From Pseudolysinimonas kribbensis (GTDB lineage Bacteria > Actinomycetota > Actinomycetes > Actinomycetales > Microbacteriaceae), in the NCBI RefSeq assembly GCF_030161895.1, contig NZ_BSVB01000001.1, forward strand, positions 2,604,001 through 2,668,000: a stretch of DNA of 64,000 nucleotides, read 5' to 3'. The notes under the pieces were generated by a model. It searched no databases and was not told the DNA's origin. It saw only the letters and a program-made list of their open reading frames with translations. Shown here in pieces: positions 9,893 through 19,973 of the stretch; within the stretch, counting starts at the first letter, position 1; each line of letters begins with the position of its first letter. Made by a program: the position numbers and the translations under genes.

Positions 9893-10864
9893 ATGGCCGT
9901 TCCGCGCTCCGGCGCCCTCTCGCTCGCGATCGCTGTGGGGTCGTCGCTGTGTTTCTCGACGAGCGGCACGCTCGCCACCCCGCTGCTCGAGTCGGGATGG
10001 TCGCCCACGGCCGCGGTGCTGCTGCGGGCGTTCGTCGCGGGACTCGTGCTGCTCGCGCCGGCGCTCGTCGCCCTACGCGGCGACCTCCGCCCGCTCTGGC
10101 GGGCGCGGTGGCGTGTGATCGCGTACGGCGGGCTCGGCGTCGTCGGCACGCAGCTCGCGTACTTCGCGGCGATCCGCACGATCCCGGTCGGGCTCGCACT
10201 GCTCATCCAGTACCTGGCGCCGCTCCTGCTGGTGGGTCTCACCTGGGTGCGCACGCGCCGGATGCCGAAGCCGGTCGTCCTGGTCGGCAGCGCCCTGTCG
10301 CTGGCCGGCCTGCTGCTCGTCATCGGCATCGTGGGCGGCACCGCCGCGGGCGGGTCGCTCGACCCGGTCGGCGTGCTCTGGGCACTGCTGGCCGCCGTGG
10401 GACTCGGGATCTACTTCGTCCTGGGCGCGCGGCCCGACGGCGACATCCCGCCCATCGCGTTCGCCGGGTTCTCGCTCCTGGTCGGCGGTGTGCTGCTGGC
10501 GGGCGTGGCGGCGACCGGGCTGCTGCCGGTCACGGTCGGTTTCGCCGACGTCCGGTTCCTCGGCGGCGACGTGCCGTGGTGGCTGCCGGCCGCGGGAGTC
10601 GCCCTGCTGGCCACGGCGCTCGCCTACGTGCTCGGCGTCACGGGCGCCCGGCGGCTCGGCACCCGGGTCGCCTCGTTCCTGGGCCTGGCCGAGGTGCTGT
10701 TCTCGTGCGCGTTCGCGTGGCTCCTGCTGGGGCAGGCGCTGTCGCCGCTGCAGCTCGTGGGCGGTGTGCTGATCCTCGCGGGCATCGTCTTCGTGCGCTC
10801 GGAGCGCCCCGACCTGCCGGTCTCACCCGACACGCTCCCGATCCCGGTGAGCGAGCCGGCCTGA
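9893..10864 (+). CDS. EamA-family (DMT) exporter
   Basis: 323 aa with about ten membrane helices in two EamA repeats (roughly residues 10-140 and 155-300). Conserved features are the first-helix SLCFSTSGTLATPLLESGWSP with the alpha-helix break, and LIQYLAPLLLVGL near the end of repeat 1. The second repeat ends with LGLAEVLFSCAFAWLLLGQ, the canonical DMT helix 9. Such proteins export amino acids or other metabolites; the substrate is not identifiable. ATG at 9893 follows GGGAGAGGAGCGTGC, a strong ribosome site. Divergent from the CGNR regulator, which probably controls it. The gene ends 12 bases before hisS, so read-through into hisS is possible. Confidence 0.82.
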   Translation: MAVPRSGALSLAIAVGSSLCFSTSGTLATPLLESGWSPTAAVLLRAFVAGLVLLAPALVALRGDLRPLWRARWRVIAYGGLGVVGTQLAYFAAIRTIPVGLALLIQYLAPLLLVGLTWVRTRRMPKPVVLVGSALSLAGLLLVIGIVGGTAAGGSLDPVGVLWALLAAVGLGIYFVLGARPDGDIPPIAFAGFSLLVGGVLLAGVAATGLLPVTVGFADVRFLGGDVPWWLPAAGVALLATALAYVLGVTGARRLGTRVASFLGLAEVLFSCAFAWLLLGQALSPLQLVGGVLILAGIVFVRSERPDLPVSPDTLPIPVSEPA

Positions 10865-10876
10865 CAGACTGGACGG

Positions 10877-12168
10877 GTGCCGAACGCCGTCAATCCGCCC
10901 CGGGGAATGCGCGACTTCCTGCCGGCGGAGAAGGCGCATCGCGAACGGCTGCTCGCGATCATCCGGGACGGCTATCGCGCCCACGGCTTCGACGAGATCG
11001 AGACGCCCGTCGCGGAGGACAGTGCGCGCCTGCACGCGGGGCTCGGGGGTGACAACGAGAAGCTCGCCTTCGGCATCCAGAAGCGCGGGTTGACGCACGA
11101 CGACCTGCAGGCCGCCGCCGAGCCGCTCGACCTCGTCGACCTCGGCCTGCGGTTCGACCTGACCGTGCCGCTCGCGCGGTTCTACGCGAGCCACCGCGCG
11201 GAACTGCCGGCGGTGTTCCGCAGCATCCAGGTCGCTCCGGTGTGGCGGGCCGAGCGCCCGCAGAAGGGCCGCTACCGCCAGTTCGTGCAGTGCGACATCG
11301 ACATCATCGGGGAGCCGTCGGTGCGCGCCGAGGCCGAGCTGCTCGTCGCGTCGCTCGACACGGTCGACCGGCTGGGGCTCGAGGGCGCGTTCGTGCGCGT
11401 CAACGACCGGCGGCTGCTGATCGGGATGCTCGAGACGCTCGGCTTCCCGGCCTCCGAGCACGAGCAGGCGCTCGTCACGATCGACAAGCTCGACAAGGTC
11501 GGGCAGGACGGCGTCGTCGAGGAGCTGCGCGAGCGCGGTCTCACCTCCGCCGCCGTCGAGGCGCTCGACGCGTTCTTCGGACGCCCGCAGACGATGGAGC
11601 ACCTGACCTTCGGCGAGCGCGCGATCCGGCGGGCGCTGCCCGAGGGTGCGGACGACGCCGTCATCGCGGAGCTCGCGGAGCTCGGCGAGGCGGTCGCGCG
11701 GGCGCGCGGCGCCGATCCCGCCGACGCGCTCCTGCAGTTCGACCCGTTCCTGGTGCGCGGCATGGGCTACTACACGGGCCCGATTTTCGAGCTGGCGCAC
11801 CCGAGCGTGCCGTACTCGCTCGGCGGCGGCGGCCGCTACGACGGCATGATCGGCCGGTTCCTCGGCACCGACGTGCCGGCCACCGGGTTCTCGCTCGGCT
11901 TCGAGCGGCTCGTCGACCTGCTCGAACGCTCGGGTGCCGCGGGGAGCGGGCGATCGCGCTGCTGCACGACGCGGACGTGCCGCTCGCCGATCTGGTGGCG
12001 CTCAAGGCGGCGCTCGTGGCATCCGGAGCCCGCGTTCGGCTGCTCGTGCGCCCCAGGAACGTCAAGCCCGCCCTCGATGCGCTCGCGGCCGACGGCTTCA
12101 CCCACTTCGCGTTCGTCGCCGCCGGAGCCGCCACCCCCGAGGCGCTCGACCTGCGCCCCCTCGCGTAG
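10877..12168 (+). CDS. hisS: Histidyl-tRNA synthetase (frameshifted near 11943)
   Basis: A class II aminoacyl-tRNA synthetase that charges tRNA-His in the cytoplasm. Repaired length is 430 aa. The N-terminus has PPRGMRDFLP, motif 2 is VWRAERPQKGRYRQFVQCD, the histidine-specific region is RGMGYYTGPIFEL, and motif 3 is ATGFSLGFERL. The frame breaks in the G run 11941-11944; one more G gives GAAGERAIALLHDADVPL and continues into the anticodon-binding domain, ending EALDLRPLA at 12168. As hisS is essential and no second copy is visible, the break is almost certainly an error in the sequence. The start is GTG at 10877. Confidence 0.93.
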
Positions 12169-12215
12169 CCTCGCAGCGCGCTCGCCGCGCGGCGCCCCGA
12201 TCCGATTCGGGATTC

Positions 12216-12253
12216 GCCATCCGATGCACCCCGCGCGGCGCACAACGGATGGC
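12216..12253. other. Inverted repeat between hisS and eno
   Basis: GCCATCCG (12216-12223) pairs with CGGATGGC (12246-12253) around a GC-rich 22-base loop. There is no T run, so it may be a weak terminator for hisS or a site upstream of eno. The rest of the 165-base gap shows no clear promoter. Confidence 0.25.
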
Positions 12254-12290
12254 AAAGGGCCGATCGGATGTGCCTCCCCGCGCTCGGTAG

Positions 12291-13610
<1,320 letters not shown>

Positions 13611-13625
13611 CCGAACGCCCGTGCT

Positions 13626-13667
13626 CAAAAACGGCTAGTGCCGCGCACGCGGCACTAGCCGTTTTTG
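13626..13667. terminator. Strong intrinsic terminator after eno
   Basis: A perfect 19-bp stem with a GCAC loop: CAAAAACGGCTAGTGCCGC at 13626-13644 and its exact complement at 13649-13667. The right arm ends in TTTTT, and the left arm starts with AAAAA, so it could work in both directions. Confidence 0.93.
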
Positions 13668-13693
13668 CATACTCGCCCGCTTACCCTGGTCGC

Positions 13694-14203
13694 ATGGCAC
13701 GACCGGGGCGCACCGAGAGGGTGGCCGTCGCCATGCCCGACGAGTCGCGCCCGGCCGCGTGGCTGCGCGGATTCCGGCTCTCGGGCTTCGCGCTCTCGAG
13801 CCTGCTGCTCATCGTCGCGGCGCTCGTCGTGCTCGCGCCGAACCTCAAGACCCTCGTCGAGCAGCGCCAGCAGATCGCGCAGCTGCAGCAGGAGGTCGCG
13901 CAGAGCAAGAAGGACGTGAAGGATCTGCGCGCCCAGGTCGATCGCTGGAAGGACCCCGCCTACGTCGCCGCGCAGGCCCGCACGAAGCTCTACTACGTGA
14001 TGCCGGGCGATGTGAGCTACTTCGTCGTGAACACGCCGACCACCCCCACGACCCCCGACGGACTCCCGGTCAGCGACCGGATCCAGACCGCCGACGTCGA
14101 CTGGGTGCATTCGCTGCTGCAGACGACCTTCGCCGCCGGACTGACCGACGCCACCCCGAGCCAGCTCGACTCGGGCACGATCCCGAGCCCGACGCAGAAG
14201 TGA
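13694..14203 (+). CDS. FtsB/DivIC-like septum formation initiator
   Basis: 169 aa: a short cytoplasmic N-terminus, one membrane helix (LSSLLLIVAALVVLAPNL, about residues 35-53), then a coiled coil (LVEQRQQIAQLQQEVAQSKK and onward) and the DivIC-type motif DPAYVAAQARTKLYYVMPGD. This bitopic architecture is that of the FtsB/DivIC family, which bridges FtsL and FtsQ in the divisome. The threonine/proline-rich tail after residue 115 (TPTTPTTP) is typical of actinobacterial members. It lies between the eno terminator and DUF501 and likely starts its own transcription unit running to the subtilase. Confidence 0.88.
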   Translation: MARPGRTERVAVAMPDESRPAAWLRGFRLSGFALSSLLLIVAALVVLAPNLKTLVEQRQQIAQLQQEVAQSKKDVKDLRAQVDRWKDPAYVAAQARTKLYYVMPGDVSYFVVNTPTTPTTPDGLPVSDRIQTADVDWVHSLLQTTFAAGLTDATPSQLDSGTIPSPTQK

Positions 14204-14210
14204 CCCGGCC

Positions 14211-14756
14211 GTGACGACGCCGCCGTTCGCGCCGCCGACCGCCGCCGAGGTGGCGGTCGTCACCGCGCAGCTCGGTCGCCCCGCGCGCGGGGTGATCGGG
14301 ATCGCTGCCCGCTGCGCCTGCGGCAACCCCGTGGTCGTCGCGACGGCCCCGCGACTCGACGACGGCACGCCGTTCCCGACGCTCTATTACCTCAGCCACC
14401 CGGCCGCGACGGCGGCCATCTCGACCCTCGAGGCGACCGGCGTCATGGCCGAGCTGGGCGTCGAGCTCGAGGATCCCGCGACGGCCGCCGCCTACCGGGC
14501 GGCCCACGAGAGCTACCTCGCCGACCGGGCCGCCATCGCCGACGTGCCCGAGATCGCCGGCTTCTCGGCGGGCGGGATGCCGGAGCGCGTCAAGTGCCTG
14601 CACGCGCTGGCCGCCCACGCTCTCGCGGCCGGTCCGGGCGTCAACCCGATCGGCGATCGCGCGCTCGCCCTCTCGAGCTGGTCGCCGGCGCGCTGCGCGT
14701 GCGCGGATCCGGGCGCGGCGCACCGGGACCCGGAACGACGGGACGTCGCGTCGTGA
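14211..14756 (+). CDS. DUF501 domain protein
   Basis: 181 aa matching the DUF501 family by its motifs GVIGIAARCACGNPVVVATAPRL and FPTLYYLSHPAA, and the conserved C-terminal GGMPERVKCLHALAAHALAAG then NPIGDRAL. The cysteines and histidines around CACG and KCLHALAAH could bind a metal, but the function is unknown. The gene is almost always found between an ftsB-like gene and a Ppx/GppA or protease gene in actinobacteria. The start is GTG at 14211, seven bases after the ftsB-like stop. Its stop overlaps the GTG of the subtilase (GTGA at 14753), so the two are coupled. Confidence 0.85.
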   Translation: MTTPPFAPPTAAEVAVVTAQLGRPARGVIGIAARCACGNPVVVATAPRLDDGTPFPTLYYLSHPAATAAISTLEATGVMAELGVELEDPATAAAYRAAHESYLADRAAIADVPEIAGFSAGGMPERVKCLHALAAHALAAGPGVNPIGDRALALSSWSPARCACADPGAAHRDPERRDVAS

Positions 14757-16029
14757 GGCGCACGCTCGCCGTGACGGGGGCGGCGTTCGCGCTCCTGCTC
14801 GTCGCGCCCGTGGCGGCCTCGGCGGCGCCGGGCACCCCGAGCACGCCCGCCGTCCGGACCGCGGCGAGCGACCTCGTGCGCTCCAAGGAGTACTGGCTCA
14901 GCTCCTACGGCATCCTGCAGGCCTGGAACACGACGCAGGGCAGGGGCGTGACGGTCGCCATCATCGACACCGGTGTCGACGGCTCGGTGCCGGAGCTGCG
15001 CGGCGCCGTCGTCGGCGGCACGGACTTCTCTCACCACGGGGCGTCGAACGGTCAGACGCCGGTCGGCTCCGGAGAGGACTCCGACCACGGCACGATGGTC
15101 GCCTCGCTGCTCGCCGGCCGCGGCACCGGCCCCGGCACGGGCGCGATCGGCGTCGCGCCGCAGGCATCGCTGCTGTCGATCTCGATCGGCTTCGGCGCGC
15201 AGGCACCGGACTCCGACGACCAGATCGCCGACGCCGTCACGTGGGCCGTCGATCACGGCGCCCGGGTCATCAACATGTCGCTGACCCGCAACACGCTCAG
15301 CTGGCCCCCAGCTGGGACAAGGCGTTCCTCTATGCGGAGCAGCACGACGTCGTCGTCGTCGCCGCGGCCGGCAACCGCGGCAGCGGCACCGACGAGGTCG
15401 GCGCCCCCGCGACGATGCCGGGCGTGCTCACGGTCGCCGGTGTGGACGAGAGCGGTCGCGCGAGCGACGACGCGTCGAGCCAGGGAGTCACGATCGGCGT
15501 CGCCGCGCCGAGCGTCGACCTCGTGAGCGTCGTGCCGGGCGGCGGCTACGTCCTGTGGGACGGGACGTCGGGATCGACTCCCATCGTCGCCGGTGCCGTC
15601 GCCCTGGTGCGCGCGGCGCACCCGGAGCTGAGCGCGGCCGACGTCATCCAGCGCATCATCGCCACCGCGCGGGACCGCGGCGCGCGCGGCGACGACCCGA
15701 TCTACGGGTACGGCCTGCTCGACGCGAACGCCGCCGTCAACGCCGACGTGCCCACCGTGAAGGCCAATCCGCTCGGCAGCCTGAAGGACTGGGTCGCCCT
15801 GCATCGCCCCGCGGATGCCGCCACCGGTCCGGTGTGGACCTCGCGCGTTCCGATGCCGAGCACCGCCCCCGCCCCGCACGTGCGCGACCCGGTGGGGGTG
15901 CTGCTGCCGAGCCCGACCACGCTGCGACTGGTCGGCATCCCGGCGCTCGTCGTGCTTCTCGCGCTGTTCGTCGCGGTCGGGTTCGTCGTGGGAACCGTGC
16001 GGTACTTCGGCGGTCGGCGCAGCCGGTAG
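14753..16029 (+). CDS. Membrane-anchored S8 (subtilisin-like) serine protease (frameshifted near 15307)
   Basis: Signal peptide VRRTLAVTGAAFALLLVAPV with an Ala-x-Ala cleavage region, then a subtilase domain with the triad Asp in VAIIDTGVDG, His in DHGTMVASLLAG and Ser in DGTSGSTPIVAG. The C-terminus has one membrane helix (LVGIPALVVLLALFVAVGF) followed by basic residues. This mycosin-like layout places the protease on the outer face of the membrane. Repaired length is 425 aa. One C is missing from the run 15305-15309, which restores RNTLSWPPSWDKAFLYAEQH. No ESX/type VII genes are nearby, so a link to that system is not supported. Confidence 0.85.
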
Positions 16030-16068
16030 GCTCGGAGGCGACTTTTTCCTGCGAGGAGCCCCTTCACT

Positions 16069-17388
16069 GTGCGCAAGATCCTGATCGTCGGCGGCGGCTA
16101 CGCCGGGTTCTACACCGCCTGGAAACTCGAGAAGCGGCTCCGCCGCGGCGAGGCCCAGGTGACCATGGTCGACCCGTTGCCGTACCTCACCTACCAGCCC
16201 TTCCTGCCCGAGGTCGCGGCGGGCTCGATCGAGCCCCGGCATGCGGTCGTCGCCCACCGGCGCCACCTCAAGTCGACCCGCATCGTCACGGCGCGCGTCA
16301 CGAAGATCGATCACGCGACCAAGACCGCCGAGATCACTCCGGCCGAGGGCGAGGCGTGGACCGAGCAGTACGACACGATCGTCATCACCGCGGGCTCCGT
16401 GTCGCGCACCTTCCCGATCCCGGGCGTCGCCGACCAGGCGATCGGCCTGAAGTCGATCGAGGAGGCCATGTGGATCCGCGACCGGCTCACCGAGAACTTC
16501 ATCAAGGCCTCGACCATGAAGCCCGGCCCCGAGCGCGACCGGCTGCTGACCGTCGTCGTGGTCGGCGGGGGCTTCGCGGGCATCGAGCTGTTCGGTGAGC
16601 TGCGCAGCTTCGCGAGCTCGCTCGTCGGCGCGTACCCCGAGGTCTCGATGGACGACACGCAGTTCCACCTCATCGAGGCGATGGGCCGGATCATGCCCGA
16701 GGTCTCGCTGAAGACCGCCGAGTGGGTGGTCAAGCGGCTCGCCCAGCGCGGTGCCGAGGTGCACCTGAACACGCAGCTCGCAAGCGCGGTCGGCGGCAAG
16801 ATCGAGCTCTCGACGGGCGAGACCTTCGAGTCGGACCTCATCGTGTGGACCGCGGGCGTCATGGCCACGCCGAACATGCGCAACAGCGACCTGCCGCTCG
16901 ACGATCGCGGTCGCGTCACGGTGCGCGCCGACCTGCGCATCACGAACGGCGACGACATCGTCGAGGACGCGTGGGGCGCGGGCGACGTGTGCGCGGTCCC
17001 GGATCTCACGGGCGGCGGTGTCGGCGGCTTCTGCGTGCCGAACGCGCAGCACGCGGTGCGCCAGGCCAAGCGGCTCGCCAAGAACATCACCGGCATGATC
17101 CGCGGTGAGGACCCGGTGGACTATTACCACAAGGGTCTCGGCGCGGTCGCGGGCATCGGCCTGTACGACGGGGTGTTCCAGAGCGGGCGGCTCGCGATCA
17201 AGGGCCTCATCGGCTGGTTCATGCACCGCGGATACCATGGCCTCGCGATCCCGTCGTGGGAGCGCAAGACGCGGGTGTTCGGCAACTGGATCATCAACTT
17301 CCTGGTGCGGCGCGACCTCGTCGGTCTTCCGGCGCGCGACACTCCGGCCGCGTACTTCCGGGAGTTCGCCTCGCGCCCGAAGGCGTAG
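16069..17388 (+). CDS. ndh: Type II NADH dehydrogenase (NDH-2)
   Basis: Single-subunit, non-proton-pumping NADH:quinone oxidoreductase of the respiratory chain, bound to the inner face of the membrane. 439 aa. FAD-binding Rossmann motif ILIVGGGYAGFYTAWKLEK at the N-terminus, NADH-binding VVVVGGGFAGIELFGELR near residue 165, the AWGAGDVCAVPD FAD motif near 307, and a quinone-site AQHAVRQAKRLA helix. The C-terminal segment around FGNWIINFLVRRDLVGLP is the amphipathic membrane-anchoring part. The start is GTG at 16069, ten bases after GAGGAG. It is intact and convergent with the LacI gene. Confidence 0.93.
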   Translation: MRKILIVGGGYAGFYTAWKLEKRLRRGEAQVTMVDPLPYLTYQPFLPEVAAGSIEPRHAVVAHRRHLKSTRIVTARVTKIDHATKTAEITPAEGEAWTEQYDTIVITAGSVSRTFPIPGVADQAIGLKSIEEAMWIRDRLTENFIKASTMKPGPERDRLLTVVVVGGGFAGIELFGELRSFASSLVGAYPEVSMDDTQFHLIEAMGRIMPEVSLKTAEWVVKRLAQRGAEVHLNTQLASAVGGKIELSTGETFESDLIVWTAGVMATPNMRNSDLPLDDRGRVTVRADLRITNGDDIVEDAWGAGDVCAVPDLTGGGVGGFCVPNAQHAVRQAKRLAKNITGMIRGEDPVDYYHKGLGAVAGIGLYDGVFQSGRLAIKGLIGWFMHRGYHGLAIPSWERKTRVFGNWIINFLVRRDLVGLPARDTPAAYFREFASRPKA

Positions 17389-17403
17389 CCGCGGGACGCC
17401 CTC

Positions 17404-17431
17404 GCTCAGACGCGCGCGCTCAGACGCGCGC
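17404..17431. repeat. Perfect 14-bp tandem duplication at the 3' end of the LacI gene
   Basis: GCTCAGACGCGCGC occurs twice head to tail (17404-17417, 17418-17431). Each copy contains TCA, giving a potential stop on the minus strand in different frames; the LacI gene stops in the right-hand copy. Confidence 0.8.
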
Positions 17432-18451
17432 GGTCGACGCGCGCGCCACGAGCCGCACCGGCAGCTTCTCGACGCCGCCGGCGTGCCGCTCGCCCGACAT
17501 CGCCTGGGTCAGGCGGCGGGCGGCGGCGCGACCGAGCGCCTCGAAGTTCATATCGACGCTCGTGAGCGGCGGGCGCGAGTCGGCGACGACCGCCTCCCAG
17601 TTGTCGAAGCCGAGCACCGCCACGCGCTCCGGTACCGGCACTCCGAGATCGCGGAGCGCGTCGAGCGAGCCGCGCGCGATCTGATCGCTCGCGCAGATGA
17701 TCCCGTCGAGCTCCGGCACCCGGTCGACGAGCGCGCGGGTGGCCGTGCGACCCCACGCCTCGCTCCACGAGCCGTACATGACCTGCTCGACCAGCGAGAG
17801 GCCGGCGGCGGCGACCGCGCGCTGCACGCCCTCGGTGCGGTCGCGCGCCGCGAGGTAGGCCTCGTCGCCCGAGATCAGCGCCAGGTGCCGGCGCCCGGTG
17901 GTCACCAGGTGCTCCACGGCGATCTCGCCCGCGCTGACGTTGTCGGGCACGAGCGAGGTGTCGTCCGGGTCGAGTGAGGGGCCGTAGGCGTAGATGACCG
18001 GGATCGGCAGCTCGCGCCCGAGGGTCGCCCGGGGGTCGGTGTTGGAGGCCACGGCGATGAGGCCGTCGACGCGCCGGTCGAGGAACGCGTGCAGGTGGTG
18101 CCGCTGGCGGATCGCGTCCCCGCGCGCGTCGGCGAGGAAGACCGAGACGCTGCCGCTGCCGAACTCGTCTTCGGCGCCCATCAGGATCGGCAGGCTGAAT
18201 CGGCCGACGAGGTCGTCGGTGAGCAGGCCGACGGTTCCGGTCTGCCCGCGCAGCAGGCCCTGCGCCATCGGGTTGGGACGGAACGCGACCTTCGCCGCCG
18301 CCGCAATGACCCTTTCGCGTGTTTCGGGATGCACCTGATCGCGGCCGTTGAGCGCTTTCGAGGCGGTCGCGATCGACACCCCGGCGAGGGCGGCGACGTC
18401 GCGGAGGGTGGCGGCGCGTCGCCCGTCGAAGCCGGGATTGCTGGTGGCCAC
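17420..18451 (-). CDS. LacI-family transcriptional repressor
   Basis: 343 aa. The N-terminal HTH is ATLRDVAALAGVSIATASKALNG with the usual hinge region, followed by a periplasmic-binding-protein-like sensor domain (TGTVGLLTDDLVGRFSLPIL through to LTSVDMNFEALGRAAARRL). It is divergent from a carbohydrate ABC operon ending in a GH127 enzyme, so it most likely represses that operon until an arabinose-type sugar binds. The GTG start at 18451 is preferred because AGGAGG lies 9 bases upstream and the HTH then begins near residue 14; the nearby ATG at 18458 is out of frame. A LacI-type palindrome sits in the shared control region. Confidence 0.9.
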   Translation of the reverse strand: MATSNPGFDGRRAATLRDVAALAGVSIATASKALNGRDQVHPETRERVIAAAAKVAFRPNPMAQGLLRGQTGTVGLLTDDLVGRFSLPILMGAEDEFGSGSVSVFLADARGDAIRQRHHLHAFLDRRVDGLIAVASNTDPRATLGRELPIPVIYAYGPSLDPDDTSLVPDNVSAGEIAVEHLVTTGRRHLALISGDEAYLAARDRTEGVQRAVAAAGLSLVEQVMYGSWSEAWGRTATRALVDRVPELDGIICASDQIARGSLDALRDLGVPVPERVAVLGFDNWEAVVADSRPPLTSVDMNFEALGRAAARRLTQAMSGERHAGGVEKLPVRLVARASTARV

Positions 18452-18502
18452 TGCGCATCGCCTCCTTCCGCAGCGCGATCCGGGTAGGCACATCCTAGGG
18501 GC

Positions 18503-18532
18503 TTGACCCGTCGGAGCATGGAAGGCTACAGT
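18503..18532 (+). promoter_or_regulatory. Predicted promoter of the sugar ABC operon
   Basis: TTGACC (18503-18508) and TACAGT (18527-18532) match the -35 and -10 elements with an 18-base spacer. The expected transcription start falls about 18539, inside the LacI-type palindrome. Confidence 0.6.
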
Positions 18533-18536
18533 CACA

Positions 18537-18548
18537 GAAAACCTTTTC
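18537..18548. promoter_or_regulatory. LacI-type operator
   Basis: GAAAACCTTTTC differs from a perfect palindrome (GAAAACGTTTTC) only at the centre. It stands in an AT-rich stretch in otherwise GC-rich DNA. It covers the predicted transcription start, consistent with repression by the divergent LacI protein. Confidence 0.6.
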
Positions 18549-18621
18549 GGTATTTTCGTATCGGGAGGGTCGGGCACCGTCGCCCTGACGGCGCTTCCTC
18601 GCAACCAGAAGGACGTCCACC

Positions 18622-19929
18622 ATGCAGTTCAGCGCAGAACCGCGGCCCTCCCGGCCGTCTCTTCGTCGTTCCGCCCGGATCCTGCGGACCGTCGCCGTCA
18701 CCGCGGCGGTCGCGACCGCGGCACTCGGCCTCGCCGCGTGCTCCGGCGGCGGCTCCGGCGGCTCCGGCAGCGGCTCGAGCAAGACGATCACGGTCTGGAG
18801 CTACTTCTCCGCCGCCGAGACCGCGCAGCGCGGCCTCATGAGCACCTACGCGAAGACGTTCGAGAAGAACCACCCCGGGTACACCGTCGACAACGTCTAC
18901 GTGCCGTACGACCAGATCCAGCAGAAGACCATCAACGCGGCCCGCGCCCACAAGGGTCCGGACATCGTCGTCTTCAACGGCGCCGAGGCCGGCACCTACG
19001 CGCTCGGCGACACGCTGCTGCCGATCGACAAGTACCTGTCGAAGTTCAAAGACGCGTCGCAGATCTCGAAGTCCGTCATCCACAAGGTCGACGGCACCAC
19101 CTACGCCGTGCAGGGCTACGTCAACCTGCTCGGCCTCTGGTACAACGCCGACCTCATGAAGAAGGTGGGCATCAGCGCCCCGCCGACGTCGATGTCCGAG
19201 CTCGAGGCCGACATGGCCAAGGCGAAGGCGGCCGGCTACGCCGGCATCACCGTCTGCGGCCTGCCGCAGGGTCAGGGCGAGTGGCAGGCCTACCCGTGGC
19301 TGACCGACGCCGGGTTCAGCTATAAGAACCCCAGCGCGGCCGACCTCACCAAGGCCTTCACCACCGTGCAGAACTGGGTGAACAAGGGCTGGCTCTCCAA
19401 GGAGGCCGTGACCTGGGATCAGACCGTGCCCTTCCAGAAGTGGGAGGCGGGCGGCACGCTGTTCGCCGAGAACGGCAACTGGCAGATCGGCGGCGCCAAG
19501 ACCGACGCGAAGTTCCAGTACGGCGTCGCGCCGCTGCCGCTCGGCGCGCACGGCAAGACCTACCTCGGTGGCGAGGGTCAGGGGATCGGCAAGTACAGCA
19601 AGAACCCCGACATGGCGTGGAAGTACCTCGCCGAGACTTTCCTCTCCAAGCAGGGTCAGCTCGACTCGCTGAAGGCCGTGGGCAGCATCCCGTCGCGTGC
19701 GGATGCCGCGGCCGACCCGTCGATCGCGTCCGACCCGATGCTGAAGCCGTTCGCCGACTCGATCAAGGAGTTCGGGGCCAACTACCCCGACGACGCGGTC
19801 AAGCCCGCCTCGATCGCCGACCTCCAGCTCGCCGTCGGGCAGACCTGGAGCGGTGTCATCGGCGGCACGACGAGCCCGAAGGATGCGGCCGACCAGCTAG
19901 CCGCCAAGCTCAAGGGCTACGTGAACTGA
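18622..19929 (+). CDS. Carbohydrate ABC transporter substrate-binding lipoprotein
   Basis: 435 aa with a basic N-terminus, a hydrophobic helix and the lipobox LGLAAC, then a Gly/Ser linker. The mature part is a cluster B (family 1) binding protein: ITVWSYFSAAETAQ at the start, DIVVFNGAEAG and VQGYVNLLGLWYNADLMKK, and a C-terminal PFADSIKEF. Cytoplasmic membrane anchoring through a lipidated Cys is expected. It captures a sugar for the two permeases that follow; the neighbouring GH127 enzyme suggests an arabinofuranosyl oligosaccharide (inference). First gene of the operon, controlled by the promoter and operator upstream. Confidence 0.9.
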   Translation: MQFSAEPRPSRPSLRRSARILRTVAVTAAVATAALGLAACSGGGSGGSGSGSSKTITVWSYFSAAETAQRGLMSTYAKTFEKNHPGYTVDNVYVPYDQIQQKTINAARAHKGPDIVVFNGAEAGTYALGDTLLPIDKYLSKFKDASQISKSVIHKVDGTTYAVQGYVNLLGLWYNADLMKKVGISAPPTSMSELEADMAKAKAAGYAGITVCGLPQGQGEWQAYPWLTDAGFSYKNPSAADLTKAFTTVQNWVNKGWLSKEAVTWDQTVPFQKWEAGGTLFAENGNWQIGGAKTDAKFQYGVAPLPLGAHGKTYLGGEGQGIGKYSKNPDMAWKYLAETFLSKQGQLDSLKAVGSIPSRADAAADPSIASDPMLKPFADSIKEFGANYPDDAVKPASIADLQLAVGQTWSGVIGGTTSPKDAADQLAAKLKGYVN

Positions 19930-19973
19930 CCGTCCACTAGTCAGCACCAGACAGTAGGGCCGAGGAGGGGCAC

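Noticed and set aside
12216..12253. Strong terminator or riboswitch upstream of eno
   Set aside because: The repeat has a long GC loop and no T run; only a weak inverted repeat can be supported.
14753..16029. Link of the mycosin-like protease to a type VII secretion system
   Set aside because: No EccB/C/D/E, WXG100 or other ESX genes lie near it; the neighbours are ftsB-like and DUF501, a common housekeeping arrangement.
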